A stretch of DNA of 64,000 bases from Myxococcales bacterium (lineage in GTDB: Bacteria; Myxococcota_C; UBA6777). The notes beneath the pieces were generated by a model. It saw only the letters and a program-made list of their open reading frames with translations, was not told the DNA's origin and made no database searches. Of the stretch, positions 53,911 through 63,272 are shown piece by piece; within the stretch, counting starts at the first letter, position 1, and every line of letters begins with the position of its first letter. A program made the translations under genes and the position numbers. The stretch lies in the NCBI GenBank assembly GCA_020632975.1, contig JACKEL010000001.1, positions 434,001 to 498,000 of the forward strand, read 5' to 3'.

Positions 53911-54819
53911 ATGAAGACACGTTTTTCCATCCTTCTTTTGTTTTTCTTGTTTGTTTCCACATTTTCCGTTCAATACTGCACCCCAACCCCGACCAATGAA
54001 CCCACCCAAGAGCTCCAACAAGAAAAGCTCGCAGAGCGTTCCCCTGAGCCACAAGCGGAGCCCCAAGCCGAAGCCAAGGCCGAGCCTCAAGCAGAGCCTC
54101 AAGCGGAGCCCCAAGCAGAGCCTAGCCTGCCAGACGCCGAGCCTACGCTTGAGCCCCCCATGCCCGATATCTTGTCTGAGATGATGCCAGAGATGGTGGC
54201 AGAACAAACCCTGCCCCGACCAGGCTTTGGTGCGATCACAGGGGCTTGTGGCGAGTTGGATGATACAGAGTGGAACTCTTCGAACTCCTTCTTTTTTCGC
54301 AATACCATCGATCTTGGGACCATGGACTTTGACGAAAACAAGCTGACACCAGGCGGCCAGAAACTTTGGAAAGACGGCAACCTCGGCGGAAGTTCCGTAC
54401 ACTCCGAGATCTTCGCTTATGAAGTATTACAACGTTGCGAGCTCGCCAAGCTGCTCAAAAGCGAAGCAGAGATCACATACACGGACAACGGTGGGAAAAA
54501 GACGGATATCCTCGTCGAGATCGACAACCGCAAAGTGGGTGTCAGCGTGACCCGCGCCTTCAACTATCCCCCTACCGAACCCTACACACTGGCAAAAGCC
54601 ACCACCTTGCTCCAAAAGAAACTTGGCGATATCCCTTTGAGCGCCACCAACGCAACTCCCCAAGATGCTTGGGTACGCTCGATCCTTTCGGTCATTGCGT
54701 ACAATCAACAGCATGCAGATGTGGTAGAACAAGCTTACAACCAACTCGACGCCACCACCAAAGCCAACATCATCTTGATCGTGACCATCACAGACGGCAA
54801 AGACGATTACATCTATTAA
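53911..54819 (+). CDS. Lipoprotein with Pro/Glu linker and possible PD-(D/E)XK-like core
   Basis: 302 residues from ATG 53911, ten bases after GAGGAG. The signal peptide ends SVQY before Cys, then an EPQAEP-type repeat linker of about 60 residues. The globular part (about 110-302) contains GGSSVHSEIFAYEVLQRCE and then KKTDILVEIDNRKVGVSVTRAF. The latter pattern, D-x-L-V-E-I-x(4)-V-G-V-S-V, resembles the D...E-x-K core of PD-(D/E)XK nucleases, though the Lys is displaced. No such activity is claimed. The domain is otherwise unrecognised. Confidence 0.7.
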   Translation: MKTRFSILLLFFLFVSTFSVQYCTPTPTNEPTQELQQEKLAERSPEPQAEPQAEAKAEPQAEPQAEPQAEPSLPDAEPTLEPPMPDILSEMMPEMVAEQTLPRPGFGAITGACGELDDTEWNSSNSFFFRNTIDLGTMDFDENKLTPGGQKLWKDGNLGGSSVHSEIFAYEVLQRCELAKLLKSEAEITYTDNGGKKTDILVEIDNRKVGVSVTRAFNYPPTEPYTLAKATTLLQKKLGDIPLSATNATPQDAWVRSILSVIAYNQQHADVVEQAYNQLDATTKANIILIVTITDGKDDYIY

Positions 54820-54920
54820 ATCAAAGACTTCCCCCACCTCTCCTTCCTAGATCGTAACCTTTCTTCGCCTTCTGCGTCCTAACCAACCAAAAGATCCCAC
54901 ACCCCACCAAGGAGAGATCC

Positions 54921-55616
54921 ATGTCGTTGCACGCAGTACAAGAACGATGGCCCGCAAAACACCCTGACCGCATCCAACTTTACACCTTCCCTACTCCCAA
55001 CGGGGTCAAGGTCTCGATAGCGCTAGAAGAGATGGAACTTCCCTACGAAGCGCACTCCATCCACATTGGAAAAGGCGATCAGCACACGCCCGAATACCTT
55101 GCGATCAGCCCCAATGGAAAGATCCCGACCTTGTTCGATCCTGATGGCCCTAACCACGAACCGATCGCACTGATGGAGTCGGGTGCCATCTTGTATTATC
55201 TTGCGGAAAAAACGGGCAAGTTTATGCCATCTGATCCACTCGGAAAAAGCGAGACCTTACAATGGCTATTCTTCCAAGTCGGTCACATTGGACCGATGTT
55301 TGGGCAGTTTGGTCACTTTCATAAGTTTGCAAAAGACAACTGTGACCATCCTTATCCTTTGGAACGCTATAAAAACGAAACACGCCGTCTTTTGGGCGTC
55401 TTGGAGAGAAGGTTGACCAACCATCCCTTCCTCCTCCCATTTGGCTACAGCGTCGCAGATATCGCGACATTCCCTTGGGTAGAGGGCCTTGTGGGCTTTT
55501 ACGCGGCTGGACAGCTCTTGGGCTTCCAAGAGTTCCCCCACGTAAAAAAATGGTTGGAAACCTGCATGGAACGCCCAGCCTACAAACGCGCTCATCGCGT
55601 TGGTTCCCCCGAATAA
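54921..55616 (+). CDS. Glutathione S-transferase, Nu-class-like
   Basis: 231 residues. The thioredoxin-like half contains LYTFPTPNGVKVSIALEE, where Thr/Asn of TPNG mark the Nu class (YfcG/YghU), then SPNGKIPTL and MESGAILYYLAEKTG. The helical half has SVADIATFPWV, the usual N-capping motif. Nu-class enzymes have disulfide-bond reductase or peroxidase activity with glutathione. Start follows AAGGAGAG. The MsrB-like gene starts 41 bases after its stop, so the two form a likely redox-repair operon ended by the hairpin at 56218. Confidence 0.92.
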   Translation: MSLHAVQERWPAKHPDRIQLYTFPTPNGVKVSIALEEMELPYEAHSIHIGKGDQHTPEYLAISPNGKIPTLFDPDGPNHEPIALMESGAILYYLAEKTGKFMPSDPLGKSETLQWLFFQVGHIGPMFGQFGHFHKFAKDNCDHPYPLERYKNETRRLLGVLERRLTNHPFLLPFGYSVADIATFPWVEGLVGFYAAGQLLGFQEFPHVKKWLETCMERPAYKRAHRVGSPE

Positions 55617-55657
55617 ACGAGCCTGTAGACTGGAAACGCAAAAGAAAGGGTCAAGAC

Positions 55658-56182
55658 ATGTCCGAAACATTCCGAGGCTGCCAAACCCCACAAGACTGGA
55701 CTCCCAAAGATGGGGAATATCCTGTGATGGGCGACGAATCGATCATGTCTCCCAAAGCACATGGGACTTCAGAGATCCCTGTTCAACTCGACCTACGCTA
55801 CGGCTGTAACACAAAGTTGGCGGACAAGATCTGCAACTTCAATCGCCATTACGCTGAGCACGCAGGTTATTTCCAAGAGACCCAGTGGCTCGCCCAAATC
55901 GACAAAAGCGGTGCCCCCACGACCTACTATGACTCCAATACAGGAAAACCTCTATTCCAAGCCCCCGTAGGACGGACCTTTGAGGAGTTCTTGGCAGAGT
56001 CTCGCGCACACGGATGGCCGAGTTTCCGCGATCAAGAGGTTAACTGGAGTTATGTGCGCGTGTTGCCTGACGGTGAATGCGTCTCCGTGGATGGCACCCA
56101 TCTAGGACACAACATCCCAGACCGCAAAGGGAATCGCTACTGCATCAACCTCGTCTCCGTCGCAGGGAACCCCACAGAATAA
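55658..56182 (+). CDS. MsrB-like peptide-methionine (R)-S-oxide reductase family protein
   Basis: 174 residues from ATG 55658 (GAAAGGG upstream). The second half has MsrB features in order: FYDS-like YYDSNTGKPLF, SRAHGWPSF, THLGHNIPD (His148, His151) and NRYCINL with Cys162 at the catalytic cysteine position. Classical MsrB has RYC(I/V)NS. The first 85 residues contain a C-x(8)-C pair (Cys50, Cys59) that might serve as resolving residues in place of the usual zinc site, as no CxxC pairs are present. It probably reduces oxidised methionine or a related substrate. Confidence 0.75.
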   Translation: MSETFRGCQTPQDWTPKDGEYPVMGDESIMSPKAHGTSEIPVQLDLRYGCNTKLADKICNFNRHYAEHAGYFQETQWLAQIDKSGAPTTYYDSNTGKPLFQAPVGRTFEEFLAESRAHGWPSFRDQEVNWSYVRVLPDGECVSVDGTHLGHNIPDRKGNRYCINLVSVAGNPTE

Positions 56183-56217
56183 CCCTTGCCACAACAATAG
56201 ATTTTTTCTATGCTTTT

Positions 56218-56263
56218 TTCACAAGTGCCTTGTTTTCGAAGACAAGGCACGTTCTTTTGTGAA
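56218..56263. terminator. Long stem-loop after the GST-MsrB pair
   Basis: Inner arms GTGCCTTGT (56225-56233) and ACAAGGCAC (56242-56250) pair perfectly over an 8-base loop, and the outer arms TTCACAA (56218-56224) and TTGTGAA (56257-56263) extend the stem across an interior bulge. A T-rich GTTCTTTT follows the inner stem. It can end transcription of the upstream operon. The outer arm ends at the ribosome site AAGGAGG of the next gene, so it may also affect that gene's translation. Confidence 0.55.
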
Positions 56264-56273
56264 GGAGGCATGG

Positions 56274-58898
56274 ATGTTTTCTCTGCGCGTTTCGCACACC
56301 CGCGTACTCGTTTGGTTTCTCAGCCTATCTCTGCTACTTATCTTTCAAAATCAGTGCATTCCAGGCGAATCTCCTACAGAAAAGAGTCGTTCTGAGGGGA
56401 TCTCTATCTTGGATGGCTCGATCTCCAAAGAAGGTATCCAAGACGCCGATCCTTCGGAAAAAACAGAAGTAGCCTCCCCTGAAACCACAGAGGGTCAAAG
56501 CGAAACGCTCCCAGAGCCCAACGAATCTTCACCCGAACTCATCGATCCCCCCCTTGAATCCGCAGAACGCAATCCAGACGCTGAAGGAAACTGCAACCAA
56601 GAAGACTGCATCTCCCCTCCCTTGGCGATCTGTCTCGATAGCAACACGCAGCGACTCTACGACGCCCAAGGCACATGCCACCCCACCGAAGATCGATGCG
56701 TCTATACCTACACAGACAAGACCTGTAGCGGGGTCTGCAAAAACGGCCAATGCTTCGATCAGACCGACCTTTGCAACAATACGACATGCGACACCCCCTC
56801 TGCGCCAAAGTGCCTTAGCGGTACTGTGCTTCGCACCTATAAAGCCCCTGGCACTTGCAAAGATGGCGTCTGCGCTTACACACAAACAGACACAACATGC
56901 AACTTTGGCTGCAAAGATGGAAAGTGTCTGACAGATCCTTGCGCAAATGTCTCATGCAAGACCCCGACAGCCTCCAAGTGCATCAGCGCAACGACGATCC
57001 GCAACTACTACAACCCTGGCACCTGCAACAAAGGGACTTGCACCTATCCCCACGCTGATCAAACCTGCCCCCACGGTTGCCAAGGCGATCAATGCAAGCT
57101 GGGACCGGGCTTTACACCGCTGACCCCTTTCCGTTTTCTCGATACACGCGGCAGTGCGACACCTGCCAGCGACTCGACCACTTGCGTCCAGATCACAGGA
57201 AAAGGTGGCGTCCCCAGCACCGCCAAAGCCGTTTATGTGAACCTCGTCGCGGTTGGGCCCACAGGTGCGGGCTTTTTGACAGCTTATCCCAAAGGCATCG
57301 CCCAACCAACCGTATCAAGCCTCAACTACACCACAGGACAAACCGTGGCCAATGGCGCGATCGTTGCGGTAGGAACGGGCGGACAGATCTGTATCTTTGT
57401 AAAAACAGCGACCCATACGATCATCGATGTCTCGGGTTACTTTGAATCGACCTCAGACTTTTTCCCGAAAGGCCCGTATCGCCGCCTTGATACACGTAGC
57501 GGAACCAAACCAGGTGATCAATCGACCCAGTGTTACAAGGTCGCAGGACAAGACGGTATCCCCAGCGATGCCAAAGCCGTGTTTGTCAACCTCGTTGCGG
57601 TCGAAGCTACTGCTGCTGGGTTTCTTTCGCTTTATCCCAAGGGCATCGCTCGCCCAACAGCCTCAACGCTCAACTACACCACGGATGGCGCGACCGCAAA
57701 CGGTGCCCTCGTGCGCTTGGGGACGGGCGGAGAGATCTGTGTGTATGCTTATGCTTCAACGCACATCATCCTCGATGTCACGGGCTATTTTGGCGCTCTC
57801 TCTAGTCTTAGCGCGATCGACCCGATACGTCGGCTGGATACGCGAACCACATCACTTCCCGCAGACCAGTCTACGCAGTGCCACCAAGTCACAGGACGCG
57901 ACGGTATCCCCGCCACAGCCAAAGCCCTCGCGATCAACGTGACAGCAGCAGGTCCCTCAAAAGATGGCTTCATCACGGTCTATACAGATGGCAGCCCGCG
58001 ACCCAACACCTCCACGCTCAACTACCAACAAGGCATCAGCCGCGCAAACAATGCGCTCGTTCAGCCCAGTTCCAACGGCAAGATCTGCATCTACACAACT
58101 GCTTCAACGCACATCATCCTCGATATCACAGGCTATTGGGAAAAGACCACCACAGGCGACCCTTGTTCGGGAATTACCTGCAACACGCCCCCTCCAACCA
58201 CCTGCGTGGGGGGAAAGGTCCTCGCATCTTACGCAAAGACGGGCACTTGCCAAAATGGTACATGCCTTTACCAAGAAACCAGCACAAGCTGTTCTTGGCA
58301 GTGTGTAGGCGCCCAGTGCATCCCCGCACCACCGCCTCCTCCCACGCAAAACACCTACCACCCTGTAACCTCGTGGCAAACGGCTTCGCAGCCTGTGACC
58401 AGCGGATCACGGATGAACATCCTTGATTTGCGTTACATCACGCTCCACTATAACGGCGGAAACCTCGACCTTGACGGCTCGGACAATGTGTACCAAGATG
58501 CCGACTTCGTGCAGATCTTGCGAAATATGCAGAATAGCTACCTTGTGTCTCGTGGTTATTCGCTCGGATACAACAGCGCGATCGCACCAGATGGCGACGA
58601 ATGGGAGATCCGTGGACTTACTTATCGCTCCGCTGCCAACGGTTGTACTTCGGTCAACCGCCCTGGCTACACCATCATCATCCCCGTCTCAACGGTCACG
58701 ACGCCACTCAATGCTGCGCAGATCCAAGGCGTCAAAGCTGCGATCGCTCGGGTCCGCGCCGCCGCCAAAGCCGCAGGAAACAACAACACCCTCACCATCA
58801 ACGGACACCGCGATGTCCGACCACTCTGCGGGAACGGTGGAACGGCCTGCCCTGGCAACTCGATCTATGGTCTCATTCAAAATGGGACCTTCAAATAA
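56274..58898 (+). CDS. Lipoprotein with Cys-rich modules, three RLDTR-type domains and PGRP/amidase domain
   Basis: 874 residues from ATG 56274, five bases after AAGGAGG. The signal peptide precedes Cys28 (FQNQC, a poor lipobox). An acidic Ser/Pro linker is followed by three Cys-rich modules (NxxC-x-P...C-x(n)-Y-x-x-x-GTC). Three domains of about 115 residues come next, each opening P-x-R-(R/F)-L-DTR, with AKAVYVNLVAV and THTIIDVSGYF; such domains are common in actinobacterial secreted proteins. A fourth Cys module follows. The C-terminal 180 residues are an N-acetylmuramoyl-L-alanine amidase/PGRP-like domain with likely zinc ligands in ITLHYN, NGHRDV and ACPGNSIY. It should cleave or bind peptidoglycan. 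Confidence 0.88.
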   Translation: MFSLRVSHTRVLVWFLSLSLLLIFQNQCIPGESPTEKSRSEGISILDGSISKEGIQDADPSEKTEVASPETTEGQSETLPEPNESSPELIDPPLESAERNPDAEGNCNQEDCISPPLAICLDSNTQRLYDAQGTCHPTEDRCVYTYTDKTCSGVCKNGQCFDQTDLCNNTTCDTPSAPKCLSGTVLRTYKAPGTCKDGVCAYTQTDTTCNFGCKDGKCLTDPCANVSCKTPTASKCISATTIRNYYNPGTCNKGTCTYPHADQTCPHGCQGDQCKLGPGFTPLTPFRFLDTRGSATPASDSTTCVQITGKGGVPSTAKAVYVNLVAVGPTGAGFLTAYPKGIAQPTVSSLNYTTGQTVANGAIVAVGTGGQICIFVKTATHTIIDVSGYFESTSDFFPKGPYRRLDTRSGTKPGDQSTQCYKVAGQDGIPSDAKAVFVNLVAVEATAAGFLSLYPKGIARPTASTLNYTTDGATANGALVRLGTGGEICVYAYASTHIILDVTGYFGALSSLSAIDPIRRLDTRTTSLPADQSTQCHQVTGRDGIPATAKALAINVTAAGPSKDGFITVYTDGSPRPNTSTLNYQQGISRANNALVQPSSNGKICIYTTASTHIILDITGYWEKTTTGDPCSGITCNTPPPTTCVGGKVLASYAKTGTCQNGTCLYQETSTSCSWQCVGAQCIPAPPPPPTQNTYHPVTSWQTASQPVTSGSRMNILDLRYITLHYNGGNLDLDGSDNVYQDADFVQILRNMQNSYLVSRGYSLGYNSAIAPDGDEWEIRGLTYRSAANGCTSVNRPGYTIIIPVSTVTTPLNAAQIQGVKAAIARVRAAAKAAGNNNTLTINGHRDVRPLCGNGGTACPGNSIYGLIQNGTFK

Positions 58899-58982
58899 GA
58901 CAAGACCTCCCGTAGACTCGGTCCTCTCTGATTCGCAAACACAACAAGTATCTCCCTCACCCTACAACCAAGAGCGAGCCTC

Positions 58983-59207
58983 ATGGAAACAACAAAGCTC
59001 GGACGTTATCGTCACTACAAAGGCCAAGAGTACGAAGTGATCGGTGTCGCCAAGCACTCTGAAACGGAAGAATATGTCGTCGTGTACAAAGCCTTGTATG
59101 GGGAGTTTGGCCTTTGGGTCCGCCCCTACGAGATGTTCTTTGAACAAGTCCAACAAGGCGATCAACGTGTGCCTCGTTTTGCCTATGTGGGTCCTCCCAC
59201 CACCTAG
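58983..59207 (+). CDS. DUF1653 family protein
   Basis: 74 residues that open GRYRHYKGQEYEVIGVAKHSETEE and continue VVYKALYGEFGLWVRPYEMFFE, matching DUF1653 along its whole length. The family is widespread, small and possibly SH3-like; its function is not known. Ribosome site GAGCGAG is weak. It sits 84 bases after the amidase lipoprotein in the same direction. Confidence 0.9.
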   Translation: METTKLGRYRHYKGQEYEVIGVAKHSETEEYVVVYKALYGEFGLWVRPYEMFFEQVQQGDQRVPRFAYVGPPTT

Positions 59208-59269
59208 GCACCCCATCGCCCCGATCCATCGGCTTCATCTTCATCACCTTACACTGAAAGAGGGCTCAC

Positions 59270-62119
59270 ATGACGAGGACATCGTCTTTGGAGGGACTCT
59301 TAGCCACCAAGCTGCATCCACCTCCGCTCCAAACCACGTTTATTCCTAGGCCACGCTTGCTCTCACGCTTCCTCGAAGGGCAGCACAAAAAACTCACGTT
59401 GATCTCGGCCCCTGCGGGCTTTGGCAAGACCACCCTTGTGAGTGAGTGGCTTCACCAAACACAACTTCCCACAGCTTGGCTCTCTCTCGACGAAAATGAT
59501 AACGATCTCACACGCTTTCTGTCCTACATCATCGCGGCTTTGCAAAAGTCCGCACCTGGGTTTGCAGAAGACATCCTTCAACAGCTGCGCTCTCCACAAC
59601 ACCCAACGACCGATATCTTGCTCACAGATCTCCTCAATGCGATCTCTGAACTCTCTCAACAACATGCCCTTGTACTCGATGATTATCACACACTCGATCA
59701 CCCAGACATCGATCGCACCGTCGCTTTCTTGCTCGACTACCTCCCGCAACAGCTTCGCTTGGTGATCGCCACCCGCGAAGATCCGCAGTTTCCGCTGTCG
59801 AGGTTGCGGGTTCAAGGACAACTCACAGAGTTACGTGTCGCAGATCTGCGTTTTCAACCCAAAGAAGCCGCCAATTTTCTCCAAGAGATCACAGGACTCC
59901 AACTCTCCGAAGAAGAGATATCCGCGCTGGATGCCCGAACAGAAGGCTGGATCGCGGGCCTGCAACTCGCTGCCCTCTCCATGCAAGGAAGAGACGACAT
60001 CAACGGATTTATCCGTGCTTTTGCAGGAAACAATCGCTACATCGTGGACTATCTCCTAGAAGAAGTCTTACAAAGACAGCCCGAAGAGATACGACACTTC
60101 TTGATGCAAACCTCGATCTTGGATCGACTCTGCCCCCCCCTTTGCAGCGCAGTCTCAGAGCAACCACAAAGCACCAAACTGCTCGAAGCCCTCGAACGCG
60201 GCAATCTTTTCCTCATCCCCCTCGACGACCGGCGTTATTGGTTCCGCTACCACCACCTCTTTGCAGACGTGCTGCAAGCCCATGCACTCAAAGAACAACC
60301 CAAACAGATCCCACAATGGCACCAACGCGCCTCACAGTGGTACGCAGAACAAGGGATGCACGAGCAAGCCATTCGCCATGCTTTCGCAGCCAAAGACTTC
60401 GAGCTTGCGGCTGTGTTGCTCGAAAAAGCTTGGCCTGATATGGACGGCGAGTTCCAATCTAATCCGTGGCAAGATCTCGCAGAAAAGCTCCCTCCACGCT
60501 TCTTTCGTCGTCGCCCTGTCCTCACCACAAACTACGCTTGGGCCTTGCTCAACCGTGGAGAGATGGAAAAAGGGGGCGCTATCTTGCAAGACGTCGAAGC
60601 GATGTTGGAACAAGGCCCACAAGACCCCAAAGAAGCAGAGAAGTTTTTTCTCATCGCAGATCAAGAACAATTCTTACATCTATATAGTTCGATCTACACG
60701 GCACGCGCCTATCTTGCCCAAGCCAACGGCGATTTGGAAAATGGGGCTTACTACACCAAAAAGGTCCTCGCGCTCTTACCCGAAGAGGATGGGCTTCGAC
60801 GCGGCCCTGCAGCCGCGCTTTTGGGCCTGATCTACTGGACGACAGGCGATATCGAGAGTGCTCACAAACAACTGGACCTTGGGATGCAGGCCTTTTTGCA
60901 AGTGAAGCAGCTCCACTTCGCCATCAGCGGAACCTACGGACTGGCCGACCTGCGTATGCTTCAAGGACGTCTGCATGATGCCATCCAACACTACGAAGAA
61001 TCCCTCCAACTCGTCGAAGAAGCCCAAAGCGAGACCATGCTCCACGGGACCTCAGAGATTTATATGGGCTTGGGAGAGCTTTATCGAGAGATGGGCGACC
61101 TTTCGCGCGCTCAAGAACTCTCAGAACAAAGCGAAGCTCTTGGCGCTCAAGGCGGACTCCCCAACTGGCGCAGCCGCTTTTGCATCTTGAAAGCCCATCT
61201 CAAATCCAGCCAAGGAGCCTACGAAGAAGCCCTTGCACTTCTTGAACAAGCAGAACAATACACCTATCCCAACCCCTTGCCTGATATGCAGCCCATCACC
61301 GCGCAAAAAGCGCGGCTCTGGCTGCTGCAAAAAGACCTCGAAAAAGCCGAGCGATGGGCGCAAGCAACAGGCCTCTCTAAAGACGATCAACCAAGCTTTT
61401 TGCGTGAGTTTGAATACATCACCCTTGCACGTTGGATGCTCGCCAAAGGCGAGACCAAGGACCTTGACGACGCAAGCGACCTATTATCCCGCCTCGCCAC
61501 AAATGCCAAAGAAGGCGGAAGGATGGGAAACTTGCTAGAGATCTTGCTCTTACAAGCCCGCGTCCAACAACAACGAGGGCAGCTTACAGAAGCGCTCTCT
61601 TTTTTCGCACAAGCCTTGGATCTCGCTGTTCCACAAGACTATTTTCAGATCTTTGTCGATGAAGGGGCTTGCCTCCTCCCGCTTCTCAGCGCGCTGCAAG
61701 CCACCTCTCCATACAAAGTTTACATCCAGCGACTTTTGGACAGGCTGCACGCATCTTCTCGCAACGAAGGGGAAGACGCACAACAAGAAGCCAGCCCCTC
61801 ATCCACACCACCTCCTCACTCTCCGCCCCAAGATGCCCAACCCACCGAAGAAACCGCGCCTTCCACACCGCAAGCCGCAGAGCCGCCTGTCACCTCGCAG
61901 ATGAACCCCAGCGATCTTGCACTTGTGGAGGCCCTGACCCCTAGAGAGTTGGAGATCTTGCGCTTGATCGCCCAAGGCCTTTCCAACCAAGACATTGGGA
62001 AAAAGCTGTTTTTGTCCCTGAGTACGGTCAAAGGACACAACCAAAATATCTTTGGCAAACTTGGTGCCCGCCGCCGCACAGAAGCTGTGGCCAAAGCACA
62101 ACAGCTCAAGATCCTCTAA
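59270..62119 (+). CDS. MalT-type LuxR family transcriptional regulator
   Basis: 949 residues. An N-terminal STAND/NTPase module has Walker A APAGFGKTT (residues 47-55) and a Walker B-like segment ALVLDDYHTL. A winged-helix region follows, then TPR/sensor repeats from about 330 to 780. A Pro/Ala/Gln-rich linker leads to the LuxR helix-turn-helix at the C-terminus (LTPRELEILRLIAQGLSNQDIG and LSTVKGHNQNIFGKLGA). MalT-like proteins multimerise with ATP and an inducer to activate promoters. The inducer and target here are unknown; the SDR gene downstream is one candidate. Confidence 0.95.
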   Translation: MTRTSSLEGLLATKLHPPPLQTTFIPRPRLLSRFLEGQHKKLTLISAPAGFGKTTLVSEWLHQTQLPTAWLSLDENDNDLTRFLSYIIAALQKSAPGFAEDILQQLRSPQHPTTDILLTDLLNAISELSQQHALVLDDYHTLDHPDIDRTVAFLLDYLPQQLRLVIATREDPQFPLSRLRVQGQLTELRVADLRFQPKEAANFLQEITGLQLSEEEISALDARTEGWIAGLQLAALSMQGRDDINGFIRAFAGNNRYIVDYLLEEVLQRQPEEIRHFLMQTSILDRLCPPLCSAVSEQPQSTKLLEALERGNLFLIPLDDRRYWFRYHHLFADVLQAHALKEQPKQIPQWHQRASQWYAEQGMHEQAIRHAFAAKDFELAAVLLEKAWPDMDGEFQSNPWQDLAEKLPPRFFRRRPVLTTNYAWALLNRGEMEKGGAILQDVEAMLEQGPQDPKEAEKFFLIADQEQFLHLYSSIYTARAYLAQANGDLENGAYYTKKVLALLPEEDGLRRGPAAALLGLIYWTTGDIESAHKQLDLGMQAFLQVKQLHFAISGTYGLADLRMLQGRLHDAIQHYEESLQLVEEAQSETMLHGTSEIYMGLGELYREMGDLSRAQELSEQSEALGAQGGLPNWRSRFCILKAHLKSSQGAYEEALALLEQAEQYTYPNPLPDMQPITAQKARLWLLQKDLEKAERWAQATGLSKDDQPSFLREFEYITLARWMLAKGETKDLDDASDLLSRLATNAKEGGRMGNLLEILLLQARVQQQRGQLTEALSFFAQALDLAVPQDYFQIFVDEGACLLPLLSALQATSPYKVYIQRLLDRLHASSRNEGEDAQQEASPSSTPPPHSPPQDAQPTEETAPSTPQAAEPPVTSQMNPSDLALVEALTPRELEILRLIAQGLSNQDIGKKLFLSLSTVKGHNQNIFGKLGARRRTEAVAKAQQLKIL

Positions 62120-62307
62120 TCTTCCCAAGAAGATACCTCACCAACCTCCCTCCTTTGGATTGGCGTCTTTGGACATCAACTTGGCGCTTTTCGCCAATGA
62201 CAAAGCGCCGTTGAACCTCTACATATTCACCCATCCACAAACCCCGCACTTGCGGATGGAAAAGAGGAACAGCGCGAAAAAGTCGCAGAAGCAAAGGAGA
62301 CACAGCC

Positions 62308-63147
62308 ATGAGCAAAAAACTCGGTCATGCCAAAACAGTCCTTATCACGGGCGCTTCTTCGGGGATGGGCAAAGACTTTGCCTTACGCCTGCTCAAAGAA
62401 GGCTACATCGTTTACGGAGCGGCCCGTCGTGTCGAGAGGATGAGCGATATCGTGGCTGCTGGAGGACATGCCCTTCAGATGGATGTCACCTCTGACGAGT
62501 CCGTCCAACAAGGCGTCCAAAAGATGGTCCAAGAACAGGGGCGCATCGACGCCTTAATCAACAACGCAGGGTACGGATCTTACGGTGCCATCGAAGATAT
62601 CCCCATAGACGAAGCCCGAAGACAGTTTGAAGTCAATCTCTTTGGCCTCGCACGCATCACCCAGCTGGTCCTCCCACACATGCGAAAACAACATGCAGGC
62701 AAGATCATCAACATCTCTTCGATGGGTGGAAAGCTTTATACCCCACTAGGTGGCTGGTATAATGCCACAAAGCACGCATTAGAGGGCTTTTCAGACTGCC
62801 TACGTTTTGAAACAGAACAGTTTGGAATCGACGTCGTGGTGATCGAGCCTGGAAGCATTGAGTCTGAGTGGGGTGGGATCGCTGTAGACTCCGCCATGAA
62901 ATACTCAGGGCAGACCGCTTATGCGCCACTTGCACAAAGCTTTAAATCCCTAAGCGAAGGCGGGAGCGTCCGCCCCTCCCCACCCAAAGTCATCACAGAC
63001 CTCGTGGTCAAAGCCTTGCGTGCGAAAAAACCCAAGACCCGTTATGTCGCGGGTGCCGCTGCCAAACCCTTTATGTTCTTGCGTCGTTGGGTCTCTGACC
63101 GCGCCTTTGACAAGATCCTTCATCGCATGATGAAGTCATCATCCTAG
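62308..63147 (+). CDS. Short-chain dehydrogenase/reductase (classical)
   Basis: 279 residues with GASSGMG, NNAGYGSYG, Ser in INISSMGGK and the pair YNATK. The C-terminal section (IEPGSIESEWGGI ... KPFMFLRRW) fits classical oxidoreductases of the SDR type used on lipids, steroids or ketones. The ATG follows AAAGGAG. It lies 188 bases after the LuxR gene; that gap shows no gene. It converges with the AraC gene. Confidence 0.92.
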   Translation: MSKKLGHAKTVLITGASSGMGKDFALRLLKEGYIVYGAARRVERMSDIVAAGGHALQMDVTSDESVQQGVQKMVQEQGRIDALINNAGYGSYGAIEDIPIDEARRQFEVNLFGLARITQLVLPHMRKQHAGKIINISSMGGKLYTPLGGWYNATKHALEGFSDCLRFETEQFGIDVVVIEPGSIESEWGGIAVDSAMKYSGQTAYAPLAQSFKSLSEGGSVRPSPPKVITDLVVKALRAKKPKTRYVAGAAAKPFMFLRRWVSDRAFDKILHRMMKSSS

Positions 63148-63272
63148 AACTATCGTCTCTTTCGACATCCTCCCATGCCCCCCCTTCAAGTCGTCCCACG
63201 CCCCATCAAACATCAGTCCTACAGCAGCCCCATCACAGTTCCAAATGCCCCATCCACCGCTCATCTCAACGC

